Positions 39,563 to 51,800 of a stretch of 64,000 bases of DNA are shown piece after piece (position 1 is the first letter of the stretch; each line of letters starts with the position of its first letter). The stretch lies in assembly GCF_040939455.1 (NCBI RefSeq), contig NC_134115.1:24640727-24704726 (forward strand). The letters are read 5' to 3'. Source of the stretch: Microcebus murinus (Eukaryota > Chordata > Mammalia > Primates > Cheirogaleidae). The position numbers were made by a program, and so were the translations under genes. The notes beneath the pieces were generated by a model that saw only the letters and a program-made list of their open reading frames with translations, did not search any database and was not told the origin of the DNA.

Positions 39563-42500
39563 TTAATACCAGTTTGCTGGAGAATGTATCTGGTGCTTGT
39601 TTTTCCATTCTTGGGATACTTCACTTAGTAGTATGGGTTCCAGCTCTAACCAGGAAAATATAAGATGTGCTATATCACCATTGTTTCTTAGAGCTGAATA
39701 GTACTCCATGGTATACATATACCACATTTTATTAATCCATTCTTGGATTGATGGGCACTTGGGCTGTTTCCACAGCCTTGCAATTATGAATTGTGCTGCT
39801 ATAAACATTCGAGTGCAGGTGTCTTTTTTGTAGAGTGTCATTGGATCATTTGGGTAGATGCCCAGCAATGGGATTGCTGGATCAAATGGTAGATTCACTT
39901 GGATCGCTTTAAGGTATCTCCATATTGCTTTCCACAGAGGTTGAACTACTTTGCAGTCCCACCAGCAGTGTAGGAGTGTTCCTCTCTCTCCGCAACCACG
40001 CCAGCATTTATTGTTTGGAGATTTCTTGATAAAGGCCATTCTCACTGGGGTTAAGTGATATCTCATTGTGGTTTTGATTTGCATTTCCCTGATGATTAGA
40101 GATGTTGAGCATTTCTTCATAGTTTGTTGGCCATTCTTCTGTCTTCTTTAGAAAAATTTCTGTTCAAGTCCTTTGCCCACTTTTTAATGGGGTTATTTGA
40201 TTTTTTCTTCCTAATTTTCGTGAGTTCTAAGTATATTCTAGTTATCAGTCCCTTATCAGATGCATAGGATGCAAAAATTTTCTCCCATTCTGTAGGTTGT
40301 CTGTTTACTTTCATGACTATTTCTTTGGCTGTGCAGAAGCTTTGTAGTTTGATCATGTCCCATTTATTTATTTTTGTTGCTGCTGTGATTGCCTTTGGGG
40401 ACTTCTTCATAAACTCTTTGCCCAGGCCGATGTCTAGGAGAGTGTTTCCAACTTTTTCCTCTAGAGTTCTAATGGTTTCACACCTTAGGTTTAAGTCTGT
40501 TATCCAGCGTGAGTTGGTTTTTGTGAGAGGTGAAAGGAGTGGGTCCTGTTTTAGCCTTCTACAGGTGGCTATCCAGTTTTCCCAGCACCATTTATTGAAG
40601 AGGGATTCTTTTCCCCAGCGTATGTTTTTGTCTGCTTTGTCAAAGATGAGATGGCTATATGAGGATGGTTTTATATCAGGATTCTCACATCTGTTCCACT
40701 GGTCAATATTCCTGTTTTTGTGCCAATACCATATTGTTTTAATTACTACAGCTTTGTAGTATAGTTTGATATCTGGCATATTAATGCCTCCCATTTTGTT
40801 TTTGTTGCCTAGAATTGCTCTTGATATTCGGGGTCTTCTTTGGTTCCATACGAAGCGTAAAATTATTTTTTCTATATCTGTGAAGAATGTTGATGGGATT
40901 TTAATAGGTATTGCATTGAATCTGTAGATCAGTTTGGGTAGTATAGACATTTTGATGATATTGAGTCTGCCGATCCACGAGCATGGTATGGATTTCCATC
41001 TGTTTACATCCTCTGCTATTTCCTTCCTCAGTGTTTCATAGTTCTCCCTGTAGAGGTCTTTTACCTCTTTGGTTAAATATATTCCTAGGTACTTTAATTT
41101 CTTTGTTGCTATTGTGAAGGGAATTGAGTCTTTGATTTGGTTCTCAATTAGATTGTTGTTGGCGTATATGAATGCCTCTGATTTCTTTGTATTAATTTTG
41201 TATCCTGAGACTTTACTAAATTCATTGATCAGTTCCAGGAGTTTCTTGGTTGAATCCTTGGGGTTTTCTAGATACAATATCATATCATCAGCAAACAGTG
41301 AAAGTTTGATCTCTTCTGCCCCTATTTGGATACCTTTGATTCCATTTTCCTGTCTGATTGCTGTAGCCAAGACTTCCAGCACTATGTTGAACAGAAGTGG
41401 AGATAGTGGGCAGCCTTGTCTGGTTCCGGTTCTAAGTGGGAATGCTTTCAGTTTTTCCCCATTCAGTATGATGTTGGCTATGGGTCTGTCATAAATGGCT
41501 TGTATCATTTTTAGGTATGTCCCTTCTATGCCTATTTTCTTAAGTGTTCGTATCATGAAAGGGTGTTGAATTTTGTCAAAAGCTTTTTCTGCATCTATTG
41601 AAAGAATCATGTGGTCTTTGTTTTTGCTTCTGTTTATGTGGTGAATTGCATTTATAGATTTACGTATGTTGAACCATCCCTGCATCCCTGGGATGAAGCC
41701 CACTTGGTCGTGGTGGATTATTTTTTTGATAAGTGTCTGGATTCGGTTAGCTAAGATTTTGTTGAAAATTTTTGCATCTATATTCATTAGGGATATTGGT
41801 CTGTAGTTTTCTTTTTTTGTTGCATCCTTTCCTGGTTTGGGTATCAGAGTAATATTCGCTTCATAAAAGGTGTCGGGGAGGTTTCCGTTCTTCTCGATGT
41901 TGTGGAATAGTTTCTGCAAGATAGGTACTAGTTCTTCTTTGTAAGTATGGTAAAATTCAGGTGTGAAGCCATCTGGACCGGGACTTTTCTTTTTAGGGAG
42001 ATTTTTAATTGCTGTTTCTATTTCAGCTGTTGAGATTGGTCTGTTCAGTGAATCTATTTCTTCCTGGTTGAGCCTAGGGAGGCTGTGTGTTTCTAGAAAT
42101 TTGTCCATTTCCTCCACATTTTCCAGTTTGTGTGCATAAAGATTTTTGTAGTATTCATAAATTGTATCTTGTATCTCTTTGGGATCAGTTGTGATATCTC
42201 CTTTTTTATTTCTGATGGAGCTTATTAGAGATTTATCTTTTCTGCTTTTCGTTAGCTTAGCCAATGGTGTGTCAATATTGTTTATTTTTTCAAAGAACCA
42301 ACTTTTTGTTTTATTAATCTCCTGAATAGCTTCCCTGTTTTCACTTTTGTTTCATTCTGATTTGATCTTGTTGATTTCACTTCTTCTGCTGGGTTTGGGG
42401 TTGGTCTGTTCTTCTTTTTCCAGCTCTTTGAGTCGTTTCATTAGATTGTCTATTTGTGATCTTCTTGTCTTTTGGTTATAGGCATTTATGGAGATAAACT

Positions 42501-43438
42501 TTCCTCTCAGAACTGCTTTAGCTGTGTCCCAGAGGAGTTGATAACTTGTCTCTCCATTGTCGTTTTCTTCATAGAACTGTTTTATTTCCGTCTTGATTTC
42601 TTCATTTACGAAGTAATCATTTAGTAGGAGGTTGTTTAATTTCCACGTTTTTGTGTAGAAATGTGAGTTTCTGTTAGGGTTGATTTCTAGTTTTATTCCA
42701 CTGTGATCTGAGAAGGTACATGGTATGATTTCTATTTTTTTTTAATTTCTTGAGATTTTCTTTGTGTCCTAGGATATGGTCAATCTTAGAGAATGTCCCG
42801 TGAGCTGATGAGAAGAATGTATATTCAGTGGATTTTGGGTAGAATGTTCTGTAGATGTCTGTCAGACCCAATTGTTCTAGAGTTTTGTTTAAGTCCATTA
42901 TTTCTTTATTAATTTTCTGTTTGGAGGACCTGTCTCATGCCGTCAGTGGGGTGTTGAAATCTCCGGCGATTATGGAGTTGCTATTAATCCATTTGCTTAG
43001 CTCCAGTAAGGTTTGCTTTATGAATCTGGATGCACCTAAGTTGGGTGCATATATATTTAAAATTGTTATCTCTTCTTGTTGGACTGTGCCCTTCACCATT
43101 ATATAATGACCCTCTTTGTCTTTTACTATTTTTGTTGGTTTAAAAACTAAATCGTCTGAAATTAGAACTGCCACACCAGCCTTCTTTTGGCTTCTATTTG
43201 CTTGTAATATTGATCTCCACCCTTTTATTTTTAGTCTATGTGCATCCTTGCAGGTTAGATGTGTTTCCTGAAGACAGCATATACTTGGCCTGTATTTTCT
43301 TATCCATTCAGCCAGCCTATGTCTCTTGAGTGGAGAGTTTAAGCCATTCACATTTATTGAGAGAACTGATAGGTAAGGTAGATTACTGATCATTCTGTTG
43401 GGTTGGGTGTTGTTGCTATGATTTCTGTCTTGAGCCAT
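39563..43438 (-). pseudogene. L1 ORF2, broken endonuclease/reverse transcriptase
   Basis: About 1290 codons represent the whole of ORF2p. Residues 1-240 are the apurinic-type endonuclease: SINVNGL (Asn31), LQETH (Glu58), AGDFN (Asp160), SKIDH (Asp220/His221). The reverse transcriptase follows with its FADD catalytic box at 41284-41295, plus '[16 protein letters not shown]' just before it. Near the C-terminus '[18 protein letters not shown]' keeps a C-x3-C-x7-H-x4-C cysteine motif. Four lesions disable it. A TGA follows Asp160-LTA (codon 168, 42935-42937). One extra A sits in a nine-A run near 42735-42743. A second TGA lies at 42352-42354. One base is missing near 40119-40122. Both TGAs fit CpG decay of Arg codons. 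The catalytic residues themselves are retained. Start chosen as the first ATG after the 41-bp spacer. Confidence 0.95.
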
Positions 43439-43479
43439 TGTAATATCTGGCCTTTAATATCTTTGGGTTTTGGTTGTTT

Positions 43480-44472
43480 TTATATTCGTGGGTTATTATT
43501 ATGATGTTCTGTGCATAACGCTGTTTTAAGTACTTCTTGTAGGGCTGGTCTTGTCTTGGTGAATTCTCTGAGCCTTTGCTTGTCTGAGAATGTTTTCATT
43601 TCTCCTTCATATACGAAGCTTAGTTTTGCAGGGAATAATATTCTAGGCTGGGCATTGTTTTGTTTCAAAAGAGTGAGAATGGGGCCCCAGTCTCTCCTTG
43701 CTTGTAAAGTCTCAATAGAGAAGTCTGATGTTATTCGAATTGGCTTTCCCTTGTATGTTACTTGCTTCTTTTGTCTTACAGCTCTTAGAAGGGCCTCTTT
43801 AGTTGATACTTTGGTCAGTCTGATGACTGCATGTCGTGATGTCTTCCTGTTTGGGTTGAATCTCCCAGGGGTCCTCTGAGCTTCTTGAACTTGTATATCA
43901 AGATTTTGAGCAAGGCCTGGGAAATTTTCCTCTATTATATCTTCAAACAGCTTGTCCAACCCTTGAGTGTTGTCTTCTTCCCCTTCTTGTAACCCTATGA
44001 CCCTCACATTAGGTTTCTTCACATAATCCCACAGCTCTTGTAGGCTTTGCTCTTTTCTCTTGTTTCTCTGCTCTATTTCTGTGACTGATTTATTTAATTG
44101 GAGGGTGTTATCTTCAAGCTCTGAGATTCTTTCTTCTGTTTCTTCTACCCTGTTCTTGAGACTTTCCACTGTATTTTGTAGTTCCTTGAATTGATTCTTC
44201 ATTTCCAGGAATTCGGTTACACTTTTCTTCATTGTGTCTATTTCTTTTCCCATATCCTGGAGACTTTTTGTGGTTTCTTTGTGTTGGTTATTGAGTTGTT
44301 GTTGCAGCTGGGTGAGTGTTCTTATGATCCACATACGAAATTCCTCTTCTGTCATATTGGTTGCCTGATTTTGGTTGGTGTCCGTTTCTAGGGGGCTGGT
44401 GCTCCTCTTTGGGGGTGTGTTTTCCGTTTGGTTCTTCATATTTCCTAAGTTCTTTCGCTGATTTCTTCCCAT
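43480..44472 (-). CDS. L1 ORF1 protein (RNA-binding chaperone), intact
   Basis: 330 codons, close to the roughly 340 of primate ORF1p. The N-terminus is basic and Gln/Asn-rich. A heptad-rich stretch from about residue 52 to 140 ('LQQQLNNQHKE', 'LKNRVEETEERISELED') should form the trimerising coiled coil. The RRM region starts near 'ELWDYVKKPNVRVIGL' and includes 'QRTPGRFNP'. The C-terminal domain contains 'ETLQARRDWGPI' and 'PAKLSFVYEGE'. Known role of the family: trimers coat L1 RNA in cytoplasmic particles and act as a nucleic-acid chaperone. The ATG has G at -3 and +4, a good Kozak context. It lies 41 bp upstream of ORF2 on a bicistronic transcript. No stop or frameshift interrupts it, so an intact protein is possible even though ORF2 is dead. 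A different-frame ORF starting upstream at 44620 overlaps its start. Confidence 0.95.
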   Translation of the reverse strand: MGRNQRKNLGNMKNQTENTPPKRSTSPLETDTNQNQATNMTEEEFRMWIIRTLTQLQQQLNNQHKETTKSLQDMGKEIDTMKKSVTEFLEMKNQFKELQNTVESLKNRVEETEERISELEDNTLQLNKSVTEIEQRNKRKEQSLQELWDYVKKPNVRVIGLQEGEEDNTQGLDKLFEDIIEENFPGLAQNLDIQVQEAQRTPGRFNPNRKTSRHAVIRLTKVSTKEALLRAVRQKKQVTYKGKPIRITSDFSIETLQARRDWGPILTLLKQNNAQPRILFPAKLSFVYEGEMKTFSDKQRLREFTKTRPALQEVLKTALCTEHHNNNPRI

Positions 44473-45891
44473 GTCGATCAGTTGTTGTTTCTTTCCTTAG
44501 GTTATTGTTTGGGTATTCACACACCTTGTTTAGTTTCTGAGGCATTAGGTGGTGTCTGTGGGTGAAATTGGACCACTCCCTGTATATTGAGTCAGTGGGT
44601 GCCGTGGAAAGGCTGTGCAAGATGCCGTCCCTGTCAGTAGGTGGCGTTTGCTTGGAGGAACAGGCTATACTGTTGATTTTGTGTCCTGTTAACAGCTCTT
44701 GTTCTGGGCAGAGCTGGGTTGGGTAAGCCTGCCCTCAGGCCGTTAGCAGGGGTCAAAGTTCTGTTCTCTGCTTCCAGGGAAAGCTGTCAGGGCGGGGCTG
44801 GAGTGGTCCCAGTCAGCCAGAAAGTCTGTGTGGGGGTGGGGCTGTCTGAGACCCGCAGTCTGGAGCGGGCCTTGCTTCTTTCCACCCTCCCCAACTCTGC
44901 AGCTACTCCTGGGCCTCTGCCACCAGGCCAGACCACAAGCCACCAGGCCTCCCCAGACTGTGATGCCGGCGGGGAGGTTCCCTGCACAGGAACGCCACCA
45001 GGGTTGGGAGCACGGCCTCCTCCTGGGAGGAGGGTTGCCCTCTAGGACGCAGATCCGCCCCTGGAGGCACACACACCTCAGTAGGCTGTTCACGTATAAC
45101 CCTTCTGTGCCCTGGGCAATGCTAACCCTCGGTGCAGGGGACCTAGTCTGCAGGTCCGACCTCTGGGTCCCAGAGTTCAAACTGTATCCCCACCAGGGAG
45201 AGGATTTCCGGTCCCAATTCACCCACAGGGAGCCCAAGCTGGGTCTATGTCTCTCAGCCTCTGAGTCAGCACCATTCTCCTGGGAACACGGTGCCAGCAG
45301 TACCTGGGAGGGCAGGCGGGTAGAGAGCTCACAGTCTGAGTTCCCCTGAGTCAGGTGTAGGGTCCCAAACAGGAAGGTCCCGTTCCCTGGAGGTGCCTCC
45401 GGCTGGTGGCTGTATTGTCTCTCTGGGCAGCCGCGGGTAGGGTCGGCGGAGGGGAGGAGGAGGCAATATGGCGCCTGCCACGTGGCTCGGGTCTGTGCAC
45501 ACGGAGGTGCCCAGAGGAAGTTGGGAACCTGGTGCCACGTCTGCTACAGGCTCACCGTTGGCAGGCGGCGGCGGTCTCTGGGCTGGTGTTCACAGGTCTC
45601 TCCACCCGCTGGGAAGCCCACCAGCAGTCCCGAATGCAGGGGAGGGGAAACAGCAAATCCACCTACCCTTGCCGCTGGTCTCTGGGCTGCTCCGGTGGTC
45701 TCAGCCTCCAGTTCTCCTCCGCAGCCTCCGCCCGTGGAGTCTCCCGGGGTCTCAGGTACCCCTCCTTCCGGCCCTTGTCCGCTGTATGCTCGTCTTCTTG
45801 CTTCTTTCCTCTAATTTCTGCTAGAATCTGTCTTTTCTGCAGAGACCTCTGTCTAGCGGTGTTATTCGTCCGCCATCTTGCTCCGCCTCAA
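44473..45891 (-). promoter_or_regulatory. L1 5' UTR / internal promoter
   Basis: About 1.4 kb, strikingly GC- and CpG-rich against an AT-rich background. In L1s this region holds an RNA polymerase II promoter that starts transcription at the element's first base and, in primates, an antisense promoter. The first bases on the minus strand include 'gcggagcaagatggcgg', a close YY1-type site about ten bases from the start. Long open frames lie on both strands (plus 44828-45349 and 45406-45900; minus 44743-45237). Low stop-codon density in GC-rich DNA is the simplest explanation for them. Confidence 0.85.
45870..45880 (-). promoter_or_regulatory. YY1-like site at the L1 start
   Basis: Minus strand 'caagatggcgg' beginning 11-12 bases from the 5' end of the element. 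The human L1 carries a YY1 site at the same place that fixes the transcription start. Binding here is inferred from sequence only. Confidence 0.65.
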
Positions 45892-45909
45892 TCTTTTTGA
45901 TATATTTTT
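45892..45909. repeat. Right target-site duplication of full-length L1
   Basis: Exact 18-bp copy of 39325-39342, directly abutting the 5' end of the L1. Confidence 0.93.
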
Positions 45910-45949
45910 ATATCAAATAAAGTGTCACAATTTTTTTTTCTATTTTTTT

Positions 45950-47700
45950 CCAATTTCTTAAGTATTCATGGACCATCACTCATATAACTTTCTCAAAAGT
46001 ACTTTTAAAGTCTCTGTCACCTTATTTCATAGATACATTAGAAATTTTTGTAGCTGGACATTTGGGTGGCTTATGTTTTTTTATTATGAATATTGTTGCT
46101 ATGGAAATTCACATATATGTCCTTTGATGGACTTATGTTTTCATTTTTCTTGGATAAATACTTAGCAGTGAAATTACTGTATGATATAAATTAATGTATA
46201 TTTACATTTATAAGATATCATCATACTGTTTTCCAAAATGGCTTTATCATTTTTCATTTCAGCCAGCAATATAGATTTCTTCTCTACACCAAACTTGATA
46301 CTGTTAATCTTTTAAGCTTAGTTTTTCTGCAGAGTACTCAGTGGTAACTCTAATTTGCATTTGTCTGAAGACTATGGTGTTGAACATCTTTCTATGTGCC
46401 TATTGACTATTTTTTAATCAATCTGCTTTTGTGATGTGTCTGTTCAAATATTTGTCCATTTTTTATTGAGTTGTAAGAGTTCTTTATATATTCTGAAGGC
46501 AAGCTCTTAGTTAGATATGTTTTACAATAATCTTATTGTCTTTTTTACCTACATCTTTTGAAAAGCAAAAGTTTGTAGTCTTGATGAAATTCATTTTATC
46601 AAGTTTTTCTTCTATACTTTCTAATTTTTGTGCCATGTTTAAACAAAATATTTTGCTTAACTGAATATCACAAAGACTTCTTCAATACTTCTTATATAAG
46701 TGTAATATTTTTAGATCCTATAGTATGTCTATGATCCACTTTGAATTAATTTGTGTGTATCTATGAAAGGAAGGTCAGGGTTCATTGTTCTAACACCATT
46801 TGTTGAAAAGACTAGCTGCTCTTCATTGAATTCTCTTAGCAACTCTCAAAAACCAATTGGTCATGTATGAGTCTATTTGGACTCCGTCCTGTTACACTGA
46901 TTAATACATCCATCTTTATTAATAACTTTTATCGTTATAGGAAACCTTGAGATCAGATATTTTAAATCCCCCAAATTTATTTTATTTTCTCTTCAAATTT
47001 TTGACTATTCAATAATCTTTGACTATCCATATTATTTTAAAGATCAACTTCTAAAGTTTATTAAAAACTCTTGTTAAGATATTGATTAAGAGTGTATCAA
47101 ATATGTAGGTCAATTTTGGAAGAATTTTTCTTTTGAAAATAAGTCTTTGACTTCACAGCCATGGTTTGACTCTAAATTTATTTAGATCTCCTACAGCTTT
47201 CCTTTGTAATATTTCATAACTTTCTGCTATAAATCTTGGAAAACTTTTGTTATATTTATTCCTAAGTATTTTATTTTATACTATTTTAAATATTGAATTT
47301 CATTTAGTACATGTTCATTGCTTCTATGTAGAAATGCAGGGGATTTTGTAAAAAGATCTTGTATCCTACAACACTGCTAAATTCTATTATTATTAATAGT
47401 TCTACAAGATTTCTTTTTTGTGAATTTCTTAGGGTTTTCTCCATATATAATCATATTGCCTACAAATAGTTGCAGTTTTACTTTTTCCTTTCCAATCTGT
47501 ATGACCTTTTATTTCTTGCCTTATAGTACTTGTTAGGATCACCAGAACAGTGTTAAATAGAAATAGTAGGAGGGGACATCCTTACCTTTTTGTCTAATCT
47601 TGGGTAGATGGTATTAAGTTTTTCACTGTTGAGAATGACGATAGGTATAATTTTTTTATAGATACCTGTAATTAGGATGTCAGTGTCCCCTTCTTTTCCT
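45950..47700 (-). mobile_element. Old L1M ORF2, antisense
   Basis: Decayed ORF2 C-terminal and reverse-transcriptase sequence. Plus-strand landmarks are 'gttgcatttgtctgaagact'-like at 46360, 'tgagttgtaagagttcttta' (46468), 'ccactttgaattaatttgtg' (46736), 'ccatatataatcatattgcc' (47441) and 'aggaggggacatccttacct' (47570). No long frame survives. Confidence 0.75.
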
Positions 47701-47714
47701 AGTTTGCTCAAAAG

Positions 47715-48100
47715 TTTTTTGTTTCATTTGTTTTTGACGTAAAAACTATATGCAGTGAAGTTACCCATTTTATTGCACAATTCTGTGAGTACTGGCACAT
47801 GTACAGAGTTATTTAACCACCACAACATAAAGATATAAAACAATTCCACTGTCATCCCCACCCCCTGCACAATTACCCCAATCCTTTCGTGGTCAATTGT
47901 TCTCCAATTTGAGATACTGGCAACCACGAATCTGTTTCTCTCCCTATAGTTCTCTTTTGTAAAATGTCACATAAAGGAACCATCATAATGCAGCCTTTTG
48001 AGTCTGGCTTCTTTTACTTACATATTTCACTTCAATTTATTCATGATGGTATATATATCAGTATTGTATTTTATTCTACCTTATTGATCTGAATGTTCTT
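47715..48100 (-). mobile_element. Second old L1M 3' UTR
   Basis: 'gaagttacccattttattgc', 'gtacagagttatttaaccac', 'gagatactggcaaccacgaa' and 'ttgagtctggcttcttttac' follow the antisense 3' UTR of L1M elements. A 3' UTR next to upstream ORF2 sequence in the same orientation implies a separate copy. Confidence 0.7.
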
Positions 48101-48104
48101 TATC

Positions 48105-48250
48105 TCTTTTTAAAGGAGAAGAAATGGAAAATCAAAATGTCTAATAACGTTTTCAGGGACATTTAGCTAGCAAGCAGCCATACTGGTATTCATACCCAAT
48201 TTTGTTTCACTCTAAATTCCATGTTATTTTTCATGCAGCCATTCTGTGTT
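48105..48250 (+). mobile_element. Possible MIR SINE 3' part
   Basis: 'gggacatttagctagcaagc' followed by 'tattcatacccaattttgtt' resembles the MIR segment 'ggtcacacagctagtaagtgg...ggattcgaaccca'. Weak match. Confidence 0.4.
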
Positions 48251-49019
48251 GAAGGTGTTTGTGTATGTGTTTTGTGTGCATGGAGAAATACTTGGAAGTA
48301 TTCTACCATGCATACATCATTTTAATAATAAGTACTGTCTCTGGGTGGTAGAATTTTAAATGTTTTTATTTTATTCTCCATTCTTTTATATACACTTCAT
48401 CTTTATAAGCATGAATTACTTTGCTAATCCATATATATCTATATATATACATGTACATACCTACTAGATATTATTTAAATGACAATTTTCTTATTATTAT
48501 ACATTATATAGAGACAATAAATACATTCCATTATCAGAATCTAAACAAGGCTTTCCATGCCAAGCCCCAAACATAAACATCCTAAGCAAAGATATTTAAA
48601 TTTGCCTCATCAAAATAAAATGTGTGACTTCTGAAATATTTTTAACATATTAAAAATAAAAATTACTTGTCTGATCCTCATTACCATCTCAGCCTAGACA
48701 CTTCTGTTTTAGGCCCTCGAATAAAAAGTGGTTTCTTTAGCTCTTAACAAAATTCAGTTTTAATCAGATCCATAATTCATTCCTATTTTATGATATATTT
48801 TTGTGAGGGCACAGCTATTCTTTATTATGTCATGTCAAACAATTATTTATCACAACCCATTTAATCCATCACCAATTTCTGACTTTTTTTTGTCCTCAAA
48901 ATATTATTTGAATATGTCTATTTCTATTTCCTTTGCCATTATCACAGTAAAGTCACTGTTATCTTTTACATGGATTGATTCCATAATTTCTTAACTGTTA
49001 TTCCCATTTATGCTCTATC

Positions 49020-49580
49020 TCTGCTTCAGGCTCTCATTACACAATATCCAGAGTCAATTATTGAAGCTACCACTCTTAGACTTAAAAGCTGGCAGTGGCT
49101 CTACATTGCATTAAGAATAAAATCCACACTGTTAAATATACCTTACAAGGACCTGTATGATCCAGCCACTAGACACATCACCAATCTCATTTTGAGTTCT
49201 TTTTGTCCCCTCTCTCTTCTCCAGCTGTGCTGGTCTTCTTTGATAATTTCAATGTTGTTAAATTCTTTCCTGCTTCAGTGTTCTCTGAACACATGTTTTT
49301 CTTCCTGCCTTTAATGCTCAGCCTCCAGGCTCTTCATTTGACTGGTTCTTTCTCAAACTTCAGACCTTGCTGCCTTAATAAAGCTTTCTTTTGCTACTTT
49401 CTGTAATTTAGTTTCCCTTGGCCACAGTGTCTCAGATTATCATCTTCAAAGTATATCATACATACTAATTTTATGTTTATTTCCTTGTTCATTATTTTCC
49501 CATCCCTCTTGAATATAGATTAATAAGGATTGACACCATATTGGTTTGATTTGCCAATGTATAAAGTGTCTGGCACACGG
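49020..49580 (+). mobile_element. L2 LINE 3' part
   Basis: 'attgcattaagaataaaatc', 'acaaggacctgtatgatcca', 'ttctttcctgcttcagtgtt' and the end 'ataaagtgtctggcacacgg' follow L2 in sense orientation. The open frame at 49203-49406 lies within it and is not a gene. Confidence 0.78.
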
Positions 49581-51129
49581 CTGCCATTTCACACAGCTCC
49601 ATAGAACACTGTAAATGATGCCCCTGTAGACAACTCTAACATTTAAGTCCTTTGTGTGTGTGCATGTGCATATACACAACCGTATATGTATATACTTGCA
49701 TATATACATCCATGTATGATTAAGACATGTGTGTTGAATGAGAGCATGAATATGCAGCAATATGCTCATTTAATTACTAAAATTCAATAGTAACATACAC
49801 AATTAATTTTTACATTTCTTAACTTATGAATAGCTATGAATCTTCATCATAAGCTTGTATAAATAGAAACATGCTTTGTAAACTGCAGGGTTATATTCAT
49901 GATATCTTTTGTTTTTGAGGCATAAAAAGACTACCACTTTTTTTTCCTCCTGATTATATTAATAGATATCATTTTGTCCATAGAAAACTAAGGGTCAGAA
50001 ATACAAGGTTTATTGATTTACAAAAGCATTTCATCAATGTGCTTGAGGTAACATCTGTCCTATCATCTGGTTTGAAACCATGGCATCAAAATAGCCATTC
50101 TTTGCTGATGTACATCCACCCTCTTTCAGCATCATGGATCATCCTATTAAGCTAATATAGAGGGTTTTTTAAATTAGAAAACTTGAGAGTTAGTTGTACA
50201 CTTTGAAATATAAAATCTATTTCCAGAACTATTAGACATTGTCTCATAATCAGGTAGGCATGAAGGGGTGTGGACAAAGTTGGTATGTTTGATAAAAAAT
50301 ATAAATAAACTCAAAAAACAGCCTTTTTAAACACCAATCTTTAGATATTTATTATGATCTTATTGAAAGATATCGAATGTACTGGATATAACCCAAATGA
50401 AAGACCAATCAGTTATAAAAATATTGTTGCTTGCAGGTACTATTAATGTTGTATAATAAACACACTCATTATCAATCAACAATAAAACATGAAAAAATTC
50501 AGAGGACATGAATTACCCAGTTCTAGTGGACTTATTATTATAAAATTGACATATACACAGCTGACACAGTCAGCTGTTACAACCAAAGATAACATGGAAA
50601 CATGTATTTAAAGTATCTAGGAATTTTAGTTGCTCATTTCATCACAAGATAATCAATATCCATTGTCGTGGGGTCAAAGGAGATCCTTTTATCACTGCTT
50701 CCAGACTGCAGGATACATTCACCATTATATTTCTTTGAATCATCTATTTCTTCTGAAATTCTTACTAGTTCAAGCAATTTTCAAGCTTTTTTATGAAATG
50801 CTGTCTCCACAAAGATTTTTCTAATAGAAGATAGGCAATCAGCAGTTAGACCTTCATTGCTAATGGTTCTATTGTCTGAGAGGCAGTTACAATGGTGGGT
50901 CCAAGTCTAACACCCTTACTCACATTTAGAACACCTGTAATATCCAAAACCTTTAAACATTTACTGACTTACATCATCAAATTATCTACATGCAAGGTAT
51001 AATGCTTATTTTTGCCTAAAAAATGAAGGGGGCATTATTGCTATAGGGAATCTGTAGTAAGTCCTCAGATAATTCTAGAAAAGAAGCACTCAATAAAGAT
51101 GTTGGTTTTATTTGATTTACAGAAAATAA
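49581..51129. other. AT-rich DNA, no gene recognised
   Basis: A degenerate TG/CATA tract lies at about 49654-49722. The remainder shows no coding region or confident repeat. Confidence 0.5.
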
Positions 51130-51335
51130 CTAACACGTACTGAAGTGTTTTATATATGTTCAACTCTGTTCTAAGCATATTTATAGTGTTTTATGTCCTG
51201 TTTATACATCTTTTAATCCTCACAATAGTCCTCTTTTATATGTAAGAAAAAAACCAAGGCCCAAGAAGTTGTATAATTTGTTCAATGCAAAAACGGTTAA
51301 TACGTAGTAGTATGATATTCAGACTTAGAAAATAT
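51130..51335 (+). mobile_element. MIR SINE
   Basis: 'tatatgttcaactctgttct', 'cttttaatcctcacaatagt', 'aaccaaggcccaagaagttg' and 'atattcagacttagaaaata' follow MIR from the core to the 3' side. Confidence 0.75.
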
Positions 51336-51800
51336 AAATCTACACATTGGTCATCTTTGAATAATATAAAAATTTACATGTTCCGACACGCAGAGAAATG
51401 AAGACGAAAATAATATCTCCTAAGTCAACATTTCTTCAAATGTAAAAGAGTGAGTAGAAATAAAACCTGAAGCTACAATGAACAAAAAAATTTTTTCTGC
51501 TGAATTTCTGGTAATTCTTCTTACCCTGCTTCTCAACAGTGAAGAGATACTACTACGCCACATAACACAAAGGGGGAAGAGGCAGGGGAACTGAACGGAG
51601 AATTGCTGGAGCCATCTGTGCCCCTTCGGGCCCTAGCCATTCACGCTGGCCCACGGCCTCTTTGGGAGTGGTGGAAACTATGTTGGCAGTATGGTTTTGC
51701 CAATTGATTGGCAATTTCTTTGCTGAAGAATTTCTCATCTCATATTGTGCTCCTAAAATGCAGTTAGATGTATGAGTAAAGAGTAGGGAGAAGCAATGAA

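Larger units (their letters stand above)
39343..45891 (-). mobile_element. L1: Full-length lemur-type L1 retrotransposon
   Basis: An autonomous-type LINE-1 of about 6549 bp, read on the minus strand. It has a 5' UTR (45891-44473), ORF1 (44472-43480), a 41-bp spacer, ORF2 (43438-39563), a 3' UTR with a G-rich tract (39562 to about 39350), and an A-tail. Its messenger RNA would encode an RNA-binding chaperone and an endonuclease/reverse transcriptase that copy the RNA into a nicked target. The perfect 18-bp duplication and intact ORF1 argue for a fairly recent insertion by standard target-primed reverse transcription. ORF2 has four disabling lesions, so this copy is probably not autonomous. The segment is the reference for the six other lemur-type L1 pieces in the window. 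Confidence 0.96.

Noticed and set aside
44743..45237. 164-codon sense frame in the L1 5' UTR
   Set aside because: It lies upstream of ORF1 in GC-rich DNA with few stops, and no L1 protein is known there.
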